Of a DNA stretch of 64,000 nt, positions 10,304 through 22,245 are shown in pieces. Position numbers and translations under genes: made by a program. Source of the DNA: Eupeodes corollae (Eukaryota; Arthropoda; Insecta; Diptera; Syrphidae); contig NC_079147.1 in NCBI RefSeq assembly GCF_945859685.1, positions 302,806,485-302,870,484 on the forward strand, in the 5' to 3' direction. Each line of letters opens with the position of its first letter. The first letter of the stretch is position 1. Below the pieces are notes generated by a model that saw only the letters and a program-made list of their open reading frames with translations, was not told where the DNA came from and did no database searches.

Positions 10304-11060
10304 ATAAGTTGAAGGTACAGGGTTTTCAACCTAACTCCGCGTTCTATTTTGTTTTACGGTGCACAATTTTGGGGCACAAAAAAATAGATGATGTGGAAAG
10401 CATAATTCGTTTCTTTCTTAGAAAAATGTTCTCACTCTCTATATAAATACTCCAAAATATGTGTTTTACTTGGAAAGTGGTCTAGCAAGACTCCTTATTT
10501 CAACCCAAGCTAAACGCGGATCATCTGATCAGAATATCAAAAACGCAAAATTCCAGGCTGACAAAAGTAATCTGGCGACATGCAATTCAATTTAAAAAGG
10601 TTGGCATGAAGATTGAAGAACTGTGGAATCACCTTTAACGAAATTGGTACGAACCACTGGAAGCTGAAGAAATTACTCTATGAAATTATACAACTTACTG
10701 AAGAGAACGAAAGGTAAGCTTTCAAGGAAAGTGCGAGAGCATCAACAGAAAGAACATTTAATTCAAAGTTAAAATACAATTCTCAATGTACGAAATTACT
10801 TTGCACCAATTCTTAAACAGGAAGTCATCAAGACAGTTTTTATTTAAAGCGATTATGGAGAGATGTTGCGCCTTAATTTAACACCTCACTGAAAAAATTT
10901 GGCAGTTATTTGCAGTTTTTGCAACTCAAAAAAAAAGGATGATATTGGACACTTTCTAGTTGAATGTTCGGTTCGAAAGGAAATAAGAAGGGCAATTTTT
11001 TGAAAAAAAGTTCTACAAGAAAATAAAACACTTCTGACTTCTGAACGGTGAATTTGGATA
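10304..11060 (+). pseudogene. LINE reverse transcriptase, second part
   Basis: Directly after the insert the LINE continues with SILFYGAQFWG, then DDVESIIRFFLRKMFSLS, a TPKYVFYLESG block, and about 450 bases later CNSKKKDDIGHFLVEC, a CxxC-H-C-like motif near the end of this LINE family (the first Cys lies just upstream). The parallel copy at 58.56 kb shows the same series. Stops and frameshifts are frequent. The 3' untranslated part fades out at about 11.06 kb without a clear tail. Confidence 0.75.
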
Positions 11061-11468
11061 CATACATTTTCATGTCCTTAATTATTCATTATTTAGAAAA
11101 TTGTAAAAAGAAAATGCAAATAACTGAATTACTGTTGAATTAAATTCTAATGTTCATGAATTTAAAATTGTTTTACCCGTCAAAGTTCAATCCATTAACT
11201 TCTACCGATTCAATTATTCAATACATTTCGTCTAATTTTAATGTTTACCCTTCCTATTTGAATTGCTACAAGCTTCTGAAAAAGTAATGTGACGCAAAGT
11301 TGAGATTTCTTTGTTTTAAAATCGGAATTTCTGATTGATTTATGAACTCCGTTATCAATACATATTCTTGGCTTTACGGAATAAAGATTCTTAAATTCGT
11401 TTACATCCCAAAAAACATATCCTCGACGGAGAAATAAGGAACCCAAATGTTTCTCAATCTAATCTTCA

Positions 11469-13560
11469 TTGCCTGAAAATGTATTATCACAGTCTCGCTT
11501 TACGTTGCTACCAGCAATTTCGACTATGATGTTATCATTATTGTTGATTCTTGGCTTTGGAGTGGAAATTCTGATTCTGAAATGTTTGGCGTTAACTCTT
11601 ATATGGTCTTCCAGAGGCATCGCTGTGTTTCTGCTGAAGATCGTGGAGGTGGGCTACTAGTTGCCTTCTTTCAATCATGTCATGTAAATCAAGTTTACTA
11701 CCTTTCATCGATATTGAACAAAAAATAAATCAAACTTCATTAAACTCGATTATTATCTTGGAACTGTAGACTGGAATACTGAATTAAACCTAAACTTGAA
11801 GAATATGCTTAACCTTTTAATGCTTATTTTAAATACAGCTTTCACTCGTAACTTATTAGTACCGTACCGTGGTATAAAAAGAGGCTGACGCATAAGTTTA
11901 AAATGTAAAGAATTCATGGTTCTCAGCAAATTCTTGCACCGGAATTATATTTCGAATATTGAGCTTAATTTGAAAAGTGATCTGAAACGATTCTGGAGTT
12001 TTATTAATTCTAAAAGGAAATCAATTGGCATTCCAACTACTATGAATTTTAGAAATGATGATTCTACTGACATTAAAAAAAACACTTGATCTTTTTGCTC
12101 AATTTTATGAATCAGTTTACTCAACTTCAGAAGAAAGCCTGGTTTTTTCAGATATTACCCCTAAAGGAGATATTGGTTCAATACAATTGGAATTATCTGA
12201 TGTATAAAATGGTCTTCAAAATCTAAAACCCAATCACATTCCTGGTGTCGATGGCATTCCTGCTCTTGTCTTAAAAAATGCTCTAGTTCTCTATGCTTTC
12301 CACTGCAAAATATATTTAACTGATCTTTATCGTCCGAAATATTTTTGGACGAATGGAAATTTTCTTTTCTGGTCAAAATTTATAAGCCTGGTTCAAAAAA
12401 TACTGTTGAAAATTACAGAGGCATTTGTAAGCTGTCCACAATTCCTTAATTGCTCGAGAGTTTAGTAAAGACCATAAACGGGATTTTTTCGTAAAAGAAA
12501 ATGTTTTTTTTCCGGTTAGTTGGTTGCTATGGTTTCCCTTTTTCGCTATTTATTGTATAGAAAGTCAAGTAGACGGCTTTTATCAAGGCATTTGATTCTG
12601 TTTTTCACAACATACTGCTTCGTAAGCTTCATAACTTTGGGATTCACTTTAATATCCTTTAGTGGATTTCATCTTTTTTAACTGACAGGGTACAAAAGGT
12701 AAAACTTGACAATCAAATCTCGAGATCTATTAAATGTAGATCAGGAGTTCCCCAATGCAGTCATTTTGGTCCACTTTTATTTATAATCTTCAAAACATAA
12801 AGTTCAGCCATTGTCCCAAATATGTCGATGATCTTAAATTATTTTAAAAAGTGAATTCCATTTATGATTGCTTTAATCTCTAATTAGACCCCGATTATTT
12901 ATCAAGCTGGTGTTTGGTCAACTTTCTTAAACTTAATGTCAAGAAATGCTTCGTCGCTATCTCTCTCTCTACGAAATGAGTTTGCGTATTTCTTTGTTCG
13001 TATCCCTCTTTAGAAAACTGCTACAGTAAAGGATTTGGGTGTCTCGTTTGATTCCAAGTTTTCATTTGTTCTGCACATGGATGCTATTGTCGCTAAAGCC
13101 AACTCTATGATTGGTTGATGATCCCTATACGCTTACATCTCTATATAACTCATTAGGTAGATCAATACTTGACTATGCTGATGTCATATGAAATCCTTTT
13201 CAACAAACATTTTCGGGCAGAATTGAGAAAGTTCAGAATCGTTTCACAAAATATGTGTTTTGTAAAATGCGCTAGAATTTTTGTCCGATGTAATCTTAAA
13301 CATATAATATCTAACTAATCTACTCAAGAAAGTTTTAACTTTTCAGTTTAAAAACAAAAAAAATTGAAGAACATTTTTTATTAACTTCTAGCTTCTCTTA
13401 ACATCTCTCGAATGTTAAATCTCACATACCTAATCTCAAAGCGGAAGTATTTTCGCAACCTTTGTAGCATGTCCAGAAAGCATTTGCTTGAAATATAAAC
13501 TCACAAGAAGAATTCTAAATATATCAACCAATTAATGACCCCATCTTGACTTATTAAAGG
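11469..13560 (+). pseudogene. Jockey/CR1-like LINE relic
   Basis: Near 11590-11680 an endonuclease piece reads RGGGLLVAF. After a deletion comes a linker (DLKRFWSFINSKRKSIGIPT), the RT finger blocks (GVDGIPALVLKNA, ENYRGI), a decayed palm with GVPQ-like and YVDDLKLF-like boxes, and the tail blocks KDLGVSFDSKFSF and GRIEKVQNRFTKYVF. The catalytic box reads YVDD instead of YADD. Many frameshifts and stops show that it is an old copy. The 5' half of the endonuclease and ORF1 are not visible, and the 3' end is not sharply defined. Confidence 0.75.
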
Positions 13561-16192
13561 AAATTCCACCTCCTCTATATACATTATATAATTACCGCTA
13601 CATTGCCTTCCAACTATGGTCTTCACTGGCGAAGTTAAAATTCTTTCGTCTCTTATAACAAAAAAGGTTTACAAAAAAAACTCGGCACAAGTCAAGTCAG
13701 GGCATTGAAATGATTCCGATCGATGATGTGCAACGCGCAAGTGCACGCGGAAATTATTGGCGCGCATTTGCAAAAGTGATTGCTGTATCAGAATCTTCTC
13801 TCTGTGTTTCCGTCGCCACGCCACCACCACCGCCGCCGTGCAGCTCGGCCGAAGCGATGCAATATCGTTGTTTGATGGTTTGGCCATCAGTAAATTGATC
13901 AATGACGAAGAGAACGACGACGATCAACTAAGCGACGGCCAAGACGACTTATGGCCACGGCCGCTTAAACGATGACCATGGAGATGCGGTAGAGAGTTTA
14001 GTGAAACCCGAACATCTTAAATAGTTAAAAGATGCGATATCAGTTTTAGGTTTTTTTCCAAGACCATTCTGGTTGCAATTAACTTTGTTGCAAAATTTTG
14101 TCCCTGATTTCAATCTTTCAACCGAGAGCGAAGCTGTTTTGGCTTCTTTCGAGGTTTCATGAGCGGCGTAGATATGAGCTCAAAGCTTGTCTCAAATTCA
14201 GATCTGGGCACTGGTCCGCCCGAAATCGCACCAAACACAAAAAAAAAGCTTAAAACGCAAAGAATAATCATAAATTGAAGCACGAACTTGATTTAAACTA
14301 CCTTTTGACTGCAAGTCATGCGATTTTTTGACCAAACACAAGAAACGATTTCTTTTATTTCCTTTTGGTTGAACTGAACCAGCATTAAACTGGTTGAGTC
14401 CCCCCAAACACAACCTGATCAATCAGTGCTCATTGACGGTAATAAGTCGACCAACGCGACGGCTGCAGCAGCCATAGTGTGTTGCGTGATGGTGCATCAA
14501 CAAGAGCAAGAGCAACAACAGCAACAGAAAATAAACCTGGTCCTCCAGTGGACTCTTGAGTCTTCTTTTCATCATCATCTCATCTTAGCTTTTGTGTATC
14601 TTTGTATCTTTACGGGCCATTTTGCTAATCAGTGGTCCCATTCAATATGACGAGAGTCCAAAAGAGGAATTCACATTTCTCGAGACTTTTTGTGTTTTTT
14701 TTTGGGACAAACTGCATGAGCTGGCTGAAAGAAAACCATGGACCATCGAGATGAAGGACTACAAGAAAAGAAGACGAAACCGATGACGGTGATGATTGTA
14801 ATTGAATATGACATGAGTTTGCACCTTTTTTGCGATGAGCTCCTCGAGTCACCATACCTACGCCGAAGCCTCTGCATTCACGATAAGATGCTTTTGTACA
14901 CCACTAGAGGCATCCAGGAAGCCTTCCCTGAGCCTTGTATCATGGCACAGCTCAATGGGAAGCATTTTTTGGTGATCTGATTGGGTGATAATGGATTTTA
15001 ATGAATTTTCATCTTGGACGAGTCTTTGGAAAAAGAAGATGACACCATCACATCGCATCATCAACATCAACATCAAACAGCATCAAATGTGAATTTTGTT
15101 TTCTCTCTTAAAAGGGACCCTAATGACTTCCTGGTCCTTGCTATAGGCACCTATTGCCTTCAAGACTGTACAAAGACCCAACGACAATAAACAAGCTTGT
15201 TTGAGTTTTTGTTTTGTAATTAGCACAGCTGGTGGTGAAAATGTTTCTTCCATGATGGTGACTCAATGCTATGCACGATCGTCCGTGCGTCGTCGTCGTC
15301 GCGTCAAGGAAACCGATCCTTTTCGAATGGCCTTGCTAAGTTGTTATTAATTGACTCCTACATCGAATGATTGATTGTTTCAAATGGTTTAAGTATGTAA
15401 TTTAATTCGAATTGAATAACAACTTAAAACCAAATATTAGGGTTTCTTTGTTTCTTGCTGTTGTTTCTAGAAGATCAAAAGGGCTTGTTAAAATGTAATT
15501 AGAAACATTGTTTGACTTGGTAATAGTGATACACTCATGGGTTCCTTTTGTTTATTTGTTTTTTTTGTTCATTTATTAAAATTACATTATAATGCCAAAT
15601 AAAGTACAGGTGCAGTTAAAATTAAATTGGGAGAAGATTTGGATAATGAGGGAACGACAGTTGATCGGATATAGGTATATTCCTAATTAGGATAGAGGAC
15701 GTTTAAAGTGGAAAGGAATTTCGAGAAATGTCTTTTTGATTCTTTTTGTATGGGTTTTTTAAATTTAATTGAAAAACCAATTAACAAATACAATAAATTG
15801 GGTTTTTTCTTTAAAATTAATCAGAAGGTTAAAATCATCAAGTAAGGCATACAGAAATTTAGAAATTCTAATGATACAGGAATTTTTGTGGTAATTGATT
15901 GATTTATTCTCGGCATGGTTAAGAACGACTTTTCCCTCAAATTTTTGGCAATGCCAACTTTACGTCAAGCTTAAACTGTAATGTATGGTGTATATTTAGG
16001 TTCAAAATATTCTTCAAAACAAAATAATAATGGAGAATTCAGAACTTTTTTAGGACTGCTTAATTCGAGGAACTCGAGATTGGTTTCTCAAGCCGCAACA
16101 AGTCGAAAAGTAAATTTTTTTAAGAAAACTTTCTACAACAAACAAAATGTAAGAAAAGATTGATAGGATTTTAGGGCTCTTTTGGTTAAGAA
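13561..16192. other. Gene-free stretch
   Basis: I recognise no gene or element. It contains a CAA/CAG/GAG run at about 14496-14532, CATCAT runs near 15056-15075, and CGTCGTCGTCGTCG near 15288-15302, all of which give short low-complexity frames. The rest is AT-rich with no sustained codon structure. Confidence 0.5.
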
Positions 16193-16203
16193 AGTCCAGA
16201 TTA
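16193..16203. repeat. Left target-site duplication of the full-length RTE
   Basis: AGTCCAGATTA is repeated exactly at 19697-19707 and brackets the element at 16204-19696. Confidence 0.85.
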
Positions 16204-19200
16204 CTTACTTACTTACTTAAGGTGGCGCTACAGTCCGGGGCGGACCTGGGCCTCAACCAACAAGCGTCTCCAGCCAGCTCGGTCCCTAGCTAGCTGTCTC
16301 CAGTTTCGCACGCCAAGTTGGTTGAGGTCCTCTCCCACCTGGGTGCGCCACCTGAGTCGCGGTCTTCCTCTACTGCGCCGTCCCTCGGGATTGTATTCGA
16401 AGACCTTCCGGGCTGGAGCGTTGATGTCCATCCGCTCTACATGACCTAGCCATCTAAGCCGTTGGACTTTGATTCTGCTAACCAGGTCAGTGTCGCTGTA
16501 CAGCCCGTACAGCTCGTCGTTATATCTTCTCCTCCATTCTCCATCTATGCGTACGGGACCAAAAATCGCCCGAAGAATTTTTCTCTCGAAGCATCCTAAG
16601 ACGCTCTCATCTTTCTTTGACAGGGTCCAGGCCTCAGCGCCATAAATGAGAACCGGGATGATGAGTGTCTTATAGATGGTGATTTTACATGCTCGAGAGA
16701 GGACTTTACTTCTCAATTGCCTTCTAAGTCCAAAGAAGCAGCGATTTGCAAGAGTTATTCTTCGTTTGATTTCAGCGCTGGTGTCGTTGTCTGCATTAAT
16801 AGCGGTGCCTAGGTAGACAAAGTCCTTAACTACCTCAAAGTTATAGCTGTCTATGGTGACGTTTTGTCCAAGACGTCGTCGTCGTTCAGTGTCCTTTTTT
16901 GATGACAGCATATACTTGGTCTTGCCCTCATTGACCACTAAACCCATCTTCTTCGCTTCCGTCGCAATGCTCAAAAACGCTCCACTGACATCACGCTTTG
17001 ATCTTCCAATTATGTCAATATCATCTGCGTATCCGAGTAATTGGATGGATCTTTGGAAGATTGTGCCTCTAGTGTTGACGATTGAGTTTTGCACAATTCT
17101 TTCCAGAACGATGTTGAAGAAGTCGCATGACAGTGCATCGCCTTGTCTAAAACCTTTTTTGACATCAAATGCATCGGTAAGATCTTTTCCGACCTTGATA
17201 GAGCAGCGTGCATTCTCCATCGTCATTCTGCACAAACGGATAAGTTTGACAGGGATGCCAAAACTAGACATTGCTCGGTAGAGCTCTTCCCTATAGATGC
17301 TGTCATACGCGGCTTTAAAATAGATAAAGAGATGGTGGGTATCGATTTGAAGCTCCTGGGTTTTTTCCAAGATCTGCCGTAGTGTGAATATTTGGTCGAT
17401 AGTGGACTTTCCTGGTCTGAAGCCACACTGATAAGGACCAATCAGGTTGTTGACGAATGGCTTCAGACGTTCACATAATACGGCAGAGAGGATCTTATAC
17501 GCAATGTTAAGGAGACTGATGCCTCTGTAGTTGGCGCAGTTTAGAGGGTCTCCTTTCTTATGTATCGGGCACACTATGCTGAGATTCCACTCATCGGGCA
17601 TGCTTTCTTCCGACCAAATTTTGCAGATGAGTTGGTGCATGCTCCCTACCAAGTCATCGCCTGCTGCTTTGAATAGTTCGGCGGTGATGCCGTCAGCTCC
17701 AGCAGCTTTGTTTGACTTAAGTTTAGATATAGCTATCTTCACTTCGTCAAGGTCGGGTAGGCGGAATTGTTGATCTGCGTCGCCGAGGTTGAGTGGTTCT
17801 ATCTCCCTTACAGCGGAGTTCGGTTCGTCATCGCCGTTATATAATTTGGAGAAGTGATCTTTCCATATTCTCAGCATCGACTGTGGTTCTACTACGATGT
17901 TCCCTTGATCGTCTTTACAGGCTTCGGTTCGTGGCTGGTACCCTTGGGAGGTTTTTTTTACCTTTTGGTAAAATTTACGAACCTCATTCCTGTTGTGACA
18001 TCCCTCTATCTCCTCGATCGCGCGCTTCTCATGCTCTCTTTTTTTCCGTCTAAGAAGCCGGTGTTCCTCTCTCCTCTTCTGCTCGTAGAGCTCGCGAGCA
18101 GCTCTAGTCCTTTTGTGCAGCGCCGTTTTGTATGCCTCTTGTTTCGCTGCGTGCGCTTGCCGGCATTCGTCGTCAAACCAGGGGTTTCGCTGTGGTGGCC
18201 GTGTGAAACCTAGCACTTCAGAGGCGGCATCTCTGATGGCTGCAAGGCAATGTTGCCACTGGTTTTCAATGCTTAATGCAGGAAGCATAGGACTCCTTAG
18301 GAGGTTACTAGAGACTCGATCGGAAAAGGACATGGCAGTCTCTTGAGATTGTAGCCGTCTAACGTCGAATCTTCTCACAGTACTTCCTTGTTTTGGCTTG
18401 GATCGGGATATCCGTAGCCGTACCTTGGCTACAACGAGGTAGTGGTCCGAGTCAATGTTGGCCTCTCGGAATGTTCGGATATCCTGGATACTGGAGAAGT
18501 GTCGTGCGTCGATCGCAATGTGGTCAATCTGGTTGACGGTTGATTGATCAGGAGATTTCCATGTCCCCTTGTGGATATTAAGATGCGTGAACTGCGTACT
18601 AGCTACCAGAACGTCTCGCCCCGCAGCGAAATCGACCAGCCTGAATCCGTTGTCGGAGGTGGTGTCGTGCAGGCTGTATCTCCCGATTATGCCACCAAAG
18701 ATGTCTTCTCTTCCTAGCTTGGCATTAAAATCTCCTAAGACAATTTTAATGTCATAGCCAGGGCACTGCTCATATGTCTTGTCCAAGAGCTCGAAGAACA
18801 TATCTTTGGTGTCTTCATCTTTCTCCTCTGTTGGGGCATGCGCGCATATTAGGCTTATGTTGGCGAATTTAGCCTTGATGCGGATTGTCGTGATACGCTC
18901 GCTCACACTGTTGAAACTCAAGACTTTTTGCCTGAGCCTAGTTCCAACAACAAATCCACACCCAAATAGACGCTGTCTTTGTTCACGGTAGCAGTCGCCG
19001 TAGTAGATATCGCAGTCTTTTAGTTTGCGTTTACCCGGTCCATCCCATCGCACTTCTTGGATGGCTGTAATATCTGCCTTGCAGCAGTTTAGGGCTTCCG
19101 CTAATTGTTCGGCTGCACGTGGTCTGTTAAGGGACCTAACATTCCACGTACATATCCGAAGTTCGTTGTCCTTATTTCGTTTGCGTGGGTTGTCAACAGT

Positions 19201-19696
19201 GAATCCGTCCGTATCCGAGGCTTGTTGTTGCTTCGAAACTATGATGCTTTTACGTGGCCAGGAAGTCACCCCGACGGCACAACCCCCAACCTGGAGGGCC
19301 AGATCCTTAGTATAACTCCAAGGAAGGGGAGCCGGATGAACCGCTCCTTATAGGCCTGGGCTCCGAATATGTCGAAGAAGCCCTATAAGGTGTTCACTAA
19401 GTAGTTCGACCTTACTGGAACTGTAGACGCCACCGTTGATTCTATCTCGAGAATTCGTCCGCTGCCGCCTGGATAAGGAGAGGTGCCTTAGTGGAAACAC
19501 CTCTCCCCCCCTCTCTCGTTTGCTGCCCCCAACAACTTTCCACTGGGGTTGGAACCCAATCTCCAGTTGAGGTACTAGGCACCCGATGTTCACCGCGGGG
19601 AGGTGAGAGTAGGAGTTGATAGACAGAGGTGGGTTTTGAGAAAAACCTGTGGACGCTTGTGTCCTCTTGAATGCACATGTCTACCATTTGAACATC
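16204..19696 (-). mobile_element. Full-length RTE-clade LINE with target-site duplications
   Basis: The element is 3493 bp and lies between two copies of AGTCCAGATTA (16193-16203 and 19697-19707). Its 5' end, read on the minus strand, begins GATGTTCAAATGG, and the second copy at 53334 begins with the same bases, which defines the true 5' terminus. The 3' end is a short (TAAG)n tail just after the coding region, as is usual for RTE elements. A leader of about 430 bases precedes the single large ORF and contains only short frames. Exact target duplications and an unbroken ORF point to a recent insertion. Confidence 0.9.
16228..19269 (-). CDS. RTE endonuclease-reverse transcriptase, 1013 codons, catalytic Asp lost
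   Basis: The protein would nick target DNA and copy the element RNA into it. Residues 37-280 form an APE-type endonuclease: TWNVRSLN (Asn43), IQEVRW (Glu72), GDFNAKLG (Asp180, Asn182) and SDHYLV (Asp275, His276). The reverse transcriptase follows, with NYRGISLLNIAYK, QCGFRPGKST, FRQGDALSCDFF, and YADDIDII at 747-750. A C-terminal block ends RGRPRLRW about 45 residues before the stop. Motif A reads LFIYFKAAYDS where the copies at 29.6 and 37.3 kb have FIDFKA: the first catalytic Asp is Tyr650 (codon 17320-17322, GAT to TAT). The listed start is a GTG; the first in-frame ATG is Met157 inside the endonuclease, so the real start is unclear. Confidence 0.9.
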   Translation of the reverse strand: MTSWPRKSIIVSKQQQASDTDGFTVDNPRKRNKDNELRICTWNVRSLNRPRAAEQLAEALNCCKADITAIQEVRWDGPGKRKLKDCDIYYGDCYREQRQRLFGCGFVVGTRLRQKVLSFNSVSERITTIRIKAKFANISLICAHAPTEEKDEDTKDMFFELLDKTYEQCPGYDIKIVLGDFNAKLGREDIFGGIIGRYSLHDTTSDNGFRLVDFAAGRDVLVASTQFTHLNIHKGTWKSPDQSTVNQIDHIAIDARHFSSIQDIRTFREANIDSDHYLVVAKVRLRISRSKPKQGSTVRRFDVRRLQSQETAMSFSDRVSSNLLRSPMLPALSIENQWQHCLAAIRDAASEVLGFTRPPQRNPWFDDECRQAHAAKQEAYKTALHKRTRAARELYEQKRREEHRLLRRKKREHEKRAIEEIEGCHNRNEVRKFYQKVKKTSQGYQPRTEACKDDQGNIVVEPQSMLRIWKDHFSKLYNGDDEPNSAVREIEPLNLGDADQQFRLPDLDEVKIAISKLKSNKAAGADGITAELFKAAGDDLVGSMHQLICKIWSEESMPDEWNLSIVCPIHKKGDPLNCANYRGISLLNIAYKILSAVLCERLKPFVNNLIGPYQCGFRPGKSTIDQIFTLRQILEKTQELQIDTHHLFIYFKAAYDSIYREELYRAMSSFGIPVKLIRLCRMTMENARCSIKVGKDLTDAFDVKKGFRQGDALSCDFFNIVLERIVQNSIVNTRGTIFQRSIQLLGYADDIDIIGRSKRDVSGAFLSIATEAKKMGLVVNEGKTKYMLSSKKDTERRRRLGQNVTIDSYNFEVVKDFVYLGTAINADNDTSAEIKRRITLANRCFFGLRRQLRSKVLSRACKITIYKTLIIPVLIYGAEAWTLSKKDESVLGCFERKILRAIFGPVRIDGEWRRRYNDELYGLYSDTDLVSRIKVQRLRWLGHVERMDINAPARKVFEYNPEGRRSRGRPRLRWRTQVGEDLNQLGVRNWRQLARDRAGWRRLLVEAQVRPGL

Positions 19697-19707
19697 AGTC
19701 CAGATTA

Positions 19708-20044
19708 GTTTCAACAACTTTCAACCTTAGAAAAAAATTGTAAGCTTAAATTATTGGAAACATTCAAAATCAAACAAAATTTTCAAAAAAAAAGTATGGT
19801 AGGGATTATTTTTTTGGTCCTTAATTTACAACATTTCAGATTAGTTTTCTCAGCCTTTACACCAAAAAATCGATCGACATGCTTTCAATTTTGGAGACTT
19901 TCCAACCCAAACAGAATTTTTAAGAAACAGAAAGATGGTAGAATATTCGACTGTTTTTGTGCTTTTTAGTTCAGTGACTTTAATAGTCTGTTGGCCGCAA
20001 ATAAAATCTTGATTAGACTATAAATATTTGAAGCCATTTATTCA
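19708..20044. repeat. AT-rich stretch with an imperfect direct duplication
   Basis: No gene is seen. Two segments about 140 bases apart (from about 19756 and 19895) share a GGAAACATTCAAA/GGAGACTTTCCAA start, a CAAACA-AATTTT core and an ATGGTAG box, suggesting an old tandem duplication. Confidence 0.35.
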
Positions 20045-20207
20045 GGTTTAGAAATCCGAACGGCTGATTTGAGAAAGCACTTTTTCATGACAAGAATTAC
20101 TCTTGGAGAATTTATCAATTCCTCGCAAGAGGTAGCACCCATGAAAAAACTTTAGATGGCATAAGCAGGGATACAACGCACTAACCATCATTCCACGGGT
20201 ACTACCT
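20045..20207 (-). repeat. tRNA-derived SINE, copy A (partial)
   Basis: Read on the minus strand it starts GGTAGTACCCGTGG and continues through ATGATGGTTAGTGCG (tRNA A-box-like), a shortened B-box region, TATGCCATCTAAAG, TTGCGAGGAATTGA and CAAGAGTAATTCTTGTCATG. The 3' third is missing. The best-preserved relatives are at 52530-52830 and 55487-55750. Confidence 0.75.
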
Positions 20208-20719
20208 TCACTTCTTAGAATAAGCTAATACGTGGGTTGTCCTTAAATATTTCTGTCAATTTTATGGTTTTTCAACACATTATCCAAGACCATCAAATTC
20301 TGGACCTCTAAATCAGGGTTGTTAGTTCTTCTGGTATAGCAAATCTTTTTGAAACTTCCAAGAATGCGTTGACAAGGCAACTTATGTGTCCGATATTTTT
20401 GCTTAGTTCTGCATTTTACCAAAAAATCTTCTTTAAAAATATATCCTTGCAGAATTCTAAACTGACTGTTTTACGTTTCACAGATGGAGCAGTAGCTACA
20501 AGCCCAGCTATTGGGATGGAAATAAGCTATTATTAAGTTTCTTTTCCTTAAACCAATTGACACTTGTCTTTTTCGAACAGAATATCAAAATCTGTGGATT
20601 CCAATATGAACATACCTTTTCCTTGTAAATTGTTGCTTTTTTTTATAATTTACAGGCACTCATTTAAACACAGTACGAGCATTAGGAAAATATGAAAGGA
20701 TTTAAGAGGAGATACCGGT

Positions 20720-22245
20720 GCATATTGTCTTAAAGTTCTTCAAATCAAAATGGGAGGGAAAAATAAAGTTGGCCAAAGAATTTCACATTCTCGATGCACG
20801 ATTTAAGAAAGAATCTCTATATATTTGACAGTACACACGAAATTGAACTGATGAACATTCCTGACAGTGCGAGTTTTACGACTGAATTGTTTAAGTGGCG
20901 AAGGCAACTGGCTAATTCAACAGAACATTGTTTGTAAAAATATCGATAAAACAACGAAAGGCATGAAGCATCGCGCCGGTGTTCAAGCGATGTAAATGTC
21001 ACGATTATAGTTTTATCGCCTTTCATTTTTAAAGCCTTTTTTTTAATTCTATGCAAGAGATTTAAACTTGATTAAGGGGCACCTGCCCAGATGTGCTAAT
21101 TATATTAAAGCTTTGGACAGATGAATGCTTTGTAAATTACAGCCAGATCAGATGGGGTGAAAAATTTCTTGCACCGTCGGAGAAATCCTAAGCACCTGGC
21201 AGCATTTTTGGCAATGCCAAATATATGATCATTCCCCAACAGGTGAACTGTGATACAAATACCGAGTTTTTTAGTTTCCTTGATGCAAGTGCCACTCATA
21301 GATAGTGGCATCGGGGGTGTGTTACGCTTTAACGACAGGAGACAGCATTGAGTATTCAAAGAATTAAATTCTACACGGTAATTGATACCCCATTGAACAA
21401 TGCTGTCAAGATTAGAATTTAAAAAGCTTATACGCTGCCGCTGAAGTTCCACATAAGAAGGACAAGGATGTGAATCTATTAACGAATATGAAAAGCTGAG
21501 GGTACTGTCTTCGGCGAAACAGTTTAATGGATTAGAAATGGCAGACAAAAAATACTAAGGAATATAAGGAAGAGAGTCGGGGACAAAACGGAGCCCTGGG
21601 GGACACCAGCATTTATTTTTTGAATTTCAGACTTGAATCCATCCAATATAATTCGTATTGAACGGCTAAAATGGCAATTTCTATTTCAACGAAGAAGAAA
21701 TTCATCAATAACAAAAGCACGCATTATCGATAAGTTGGCTTGATGCCAAACTCTATCAAATGCTTTTGAAGTATCAAGTGGAATTATCTTACTTTCTCCA
21801 AAACGCTGTGAGGATTTGTTTCACTCTTCGGTGAGATAAACCATGAGATCACCAGTGGACCTATTGCTACGAAAGCCGTATTGCCGGGCATTAAGAAGCT
21901 TCCTTTCTTCAAGATATTTATTAACCTAATAATTTATCAGCGTTTCCATGACTTTGCAAAGAAGGGACGCGAGTGCTATTGGACGATAGTTGGAGGGGTA
22001 GGAGTATTTGCCTTTCTTAGGGACATTCTGGACAAATGCAATATTCCTTCCGTTTAGAAAGAGACCTGTAGAGTAGGAAAGATGGAAAAGTTTACTCAGT
22101 GGTTTTGACAGCGTTGGTGACAAATTTGGTTCGTCGAATATGACCATTACAGTTTTTTCTAGCTTCTTTGAACTTATTCCTCAGTCGGGTTAGCAGAACA
22201 ACTGGTTTTCGAAGACTTTTACGAACTTCTTCATTTAACAAAGGT
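20720..22245 (-). pseudogene. L2/CR1-like LINE reverse transcriptase
   Basis: From high to low coordinates the minus strand reads NYRPIALASLLCKVMETLI, ARQYGFRSNRSTGDLMVYLT, LDTSKAFDRVWHQ, FAEDSTLSFSYS in place of the YADD box, KKLGICI, FLRRCKKFFTPSDLAVIYKA, a DRIQKRALKM-like block, HRRDASCLSLFYRYF, and a final YRDSFLNRASRM region near 20820-20780. This is the complete RT order of L2/CR1-like elements. Frameshifts separate the blocks. The catalytic box is FAED, an Asp-to-Glu change. The endonuclease is absent, so the copy is 5' truncated. A second piece of the same family lies in the opposite orientation at 22.5 kb. Confidence 0.8.

Noticed and set aside
13710..13975. Possible short gene near a GC-rich patch
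   Set aside because: Overlapping frames on both strands of equal length, poly-Pro from CCACCACCACCGCCGCC, no family signal.
16853..18346. Several plus-strand frames of 60-140 codons opposite the RTE ORF
   Set aside because: They are antisense shadows of the long RTE ORF.
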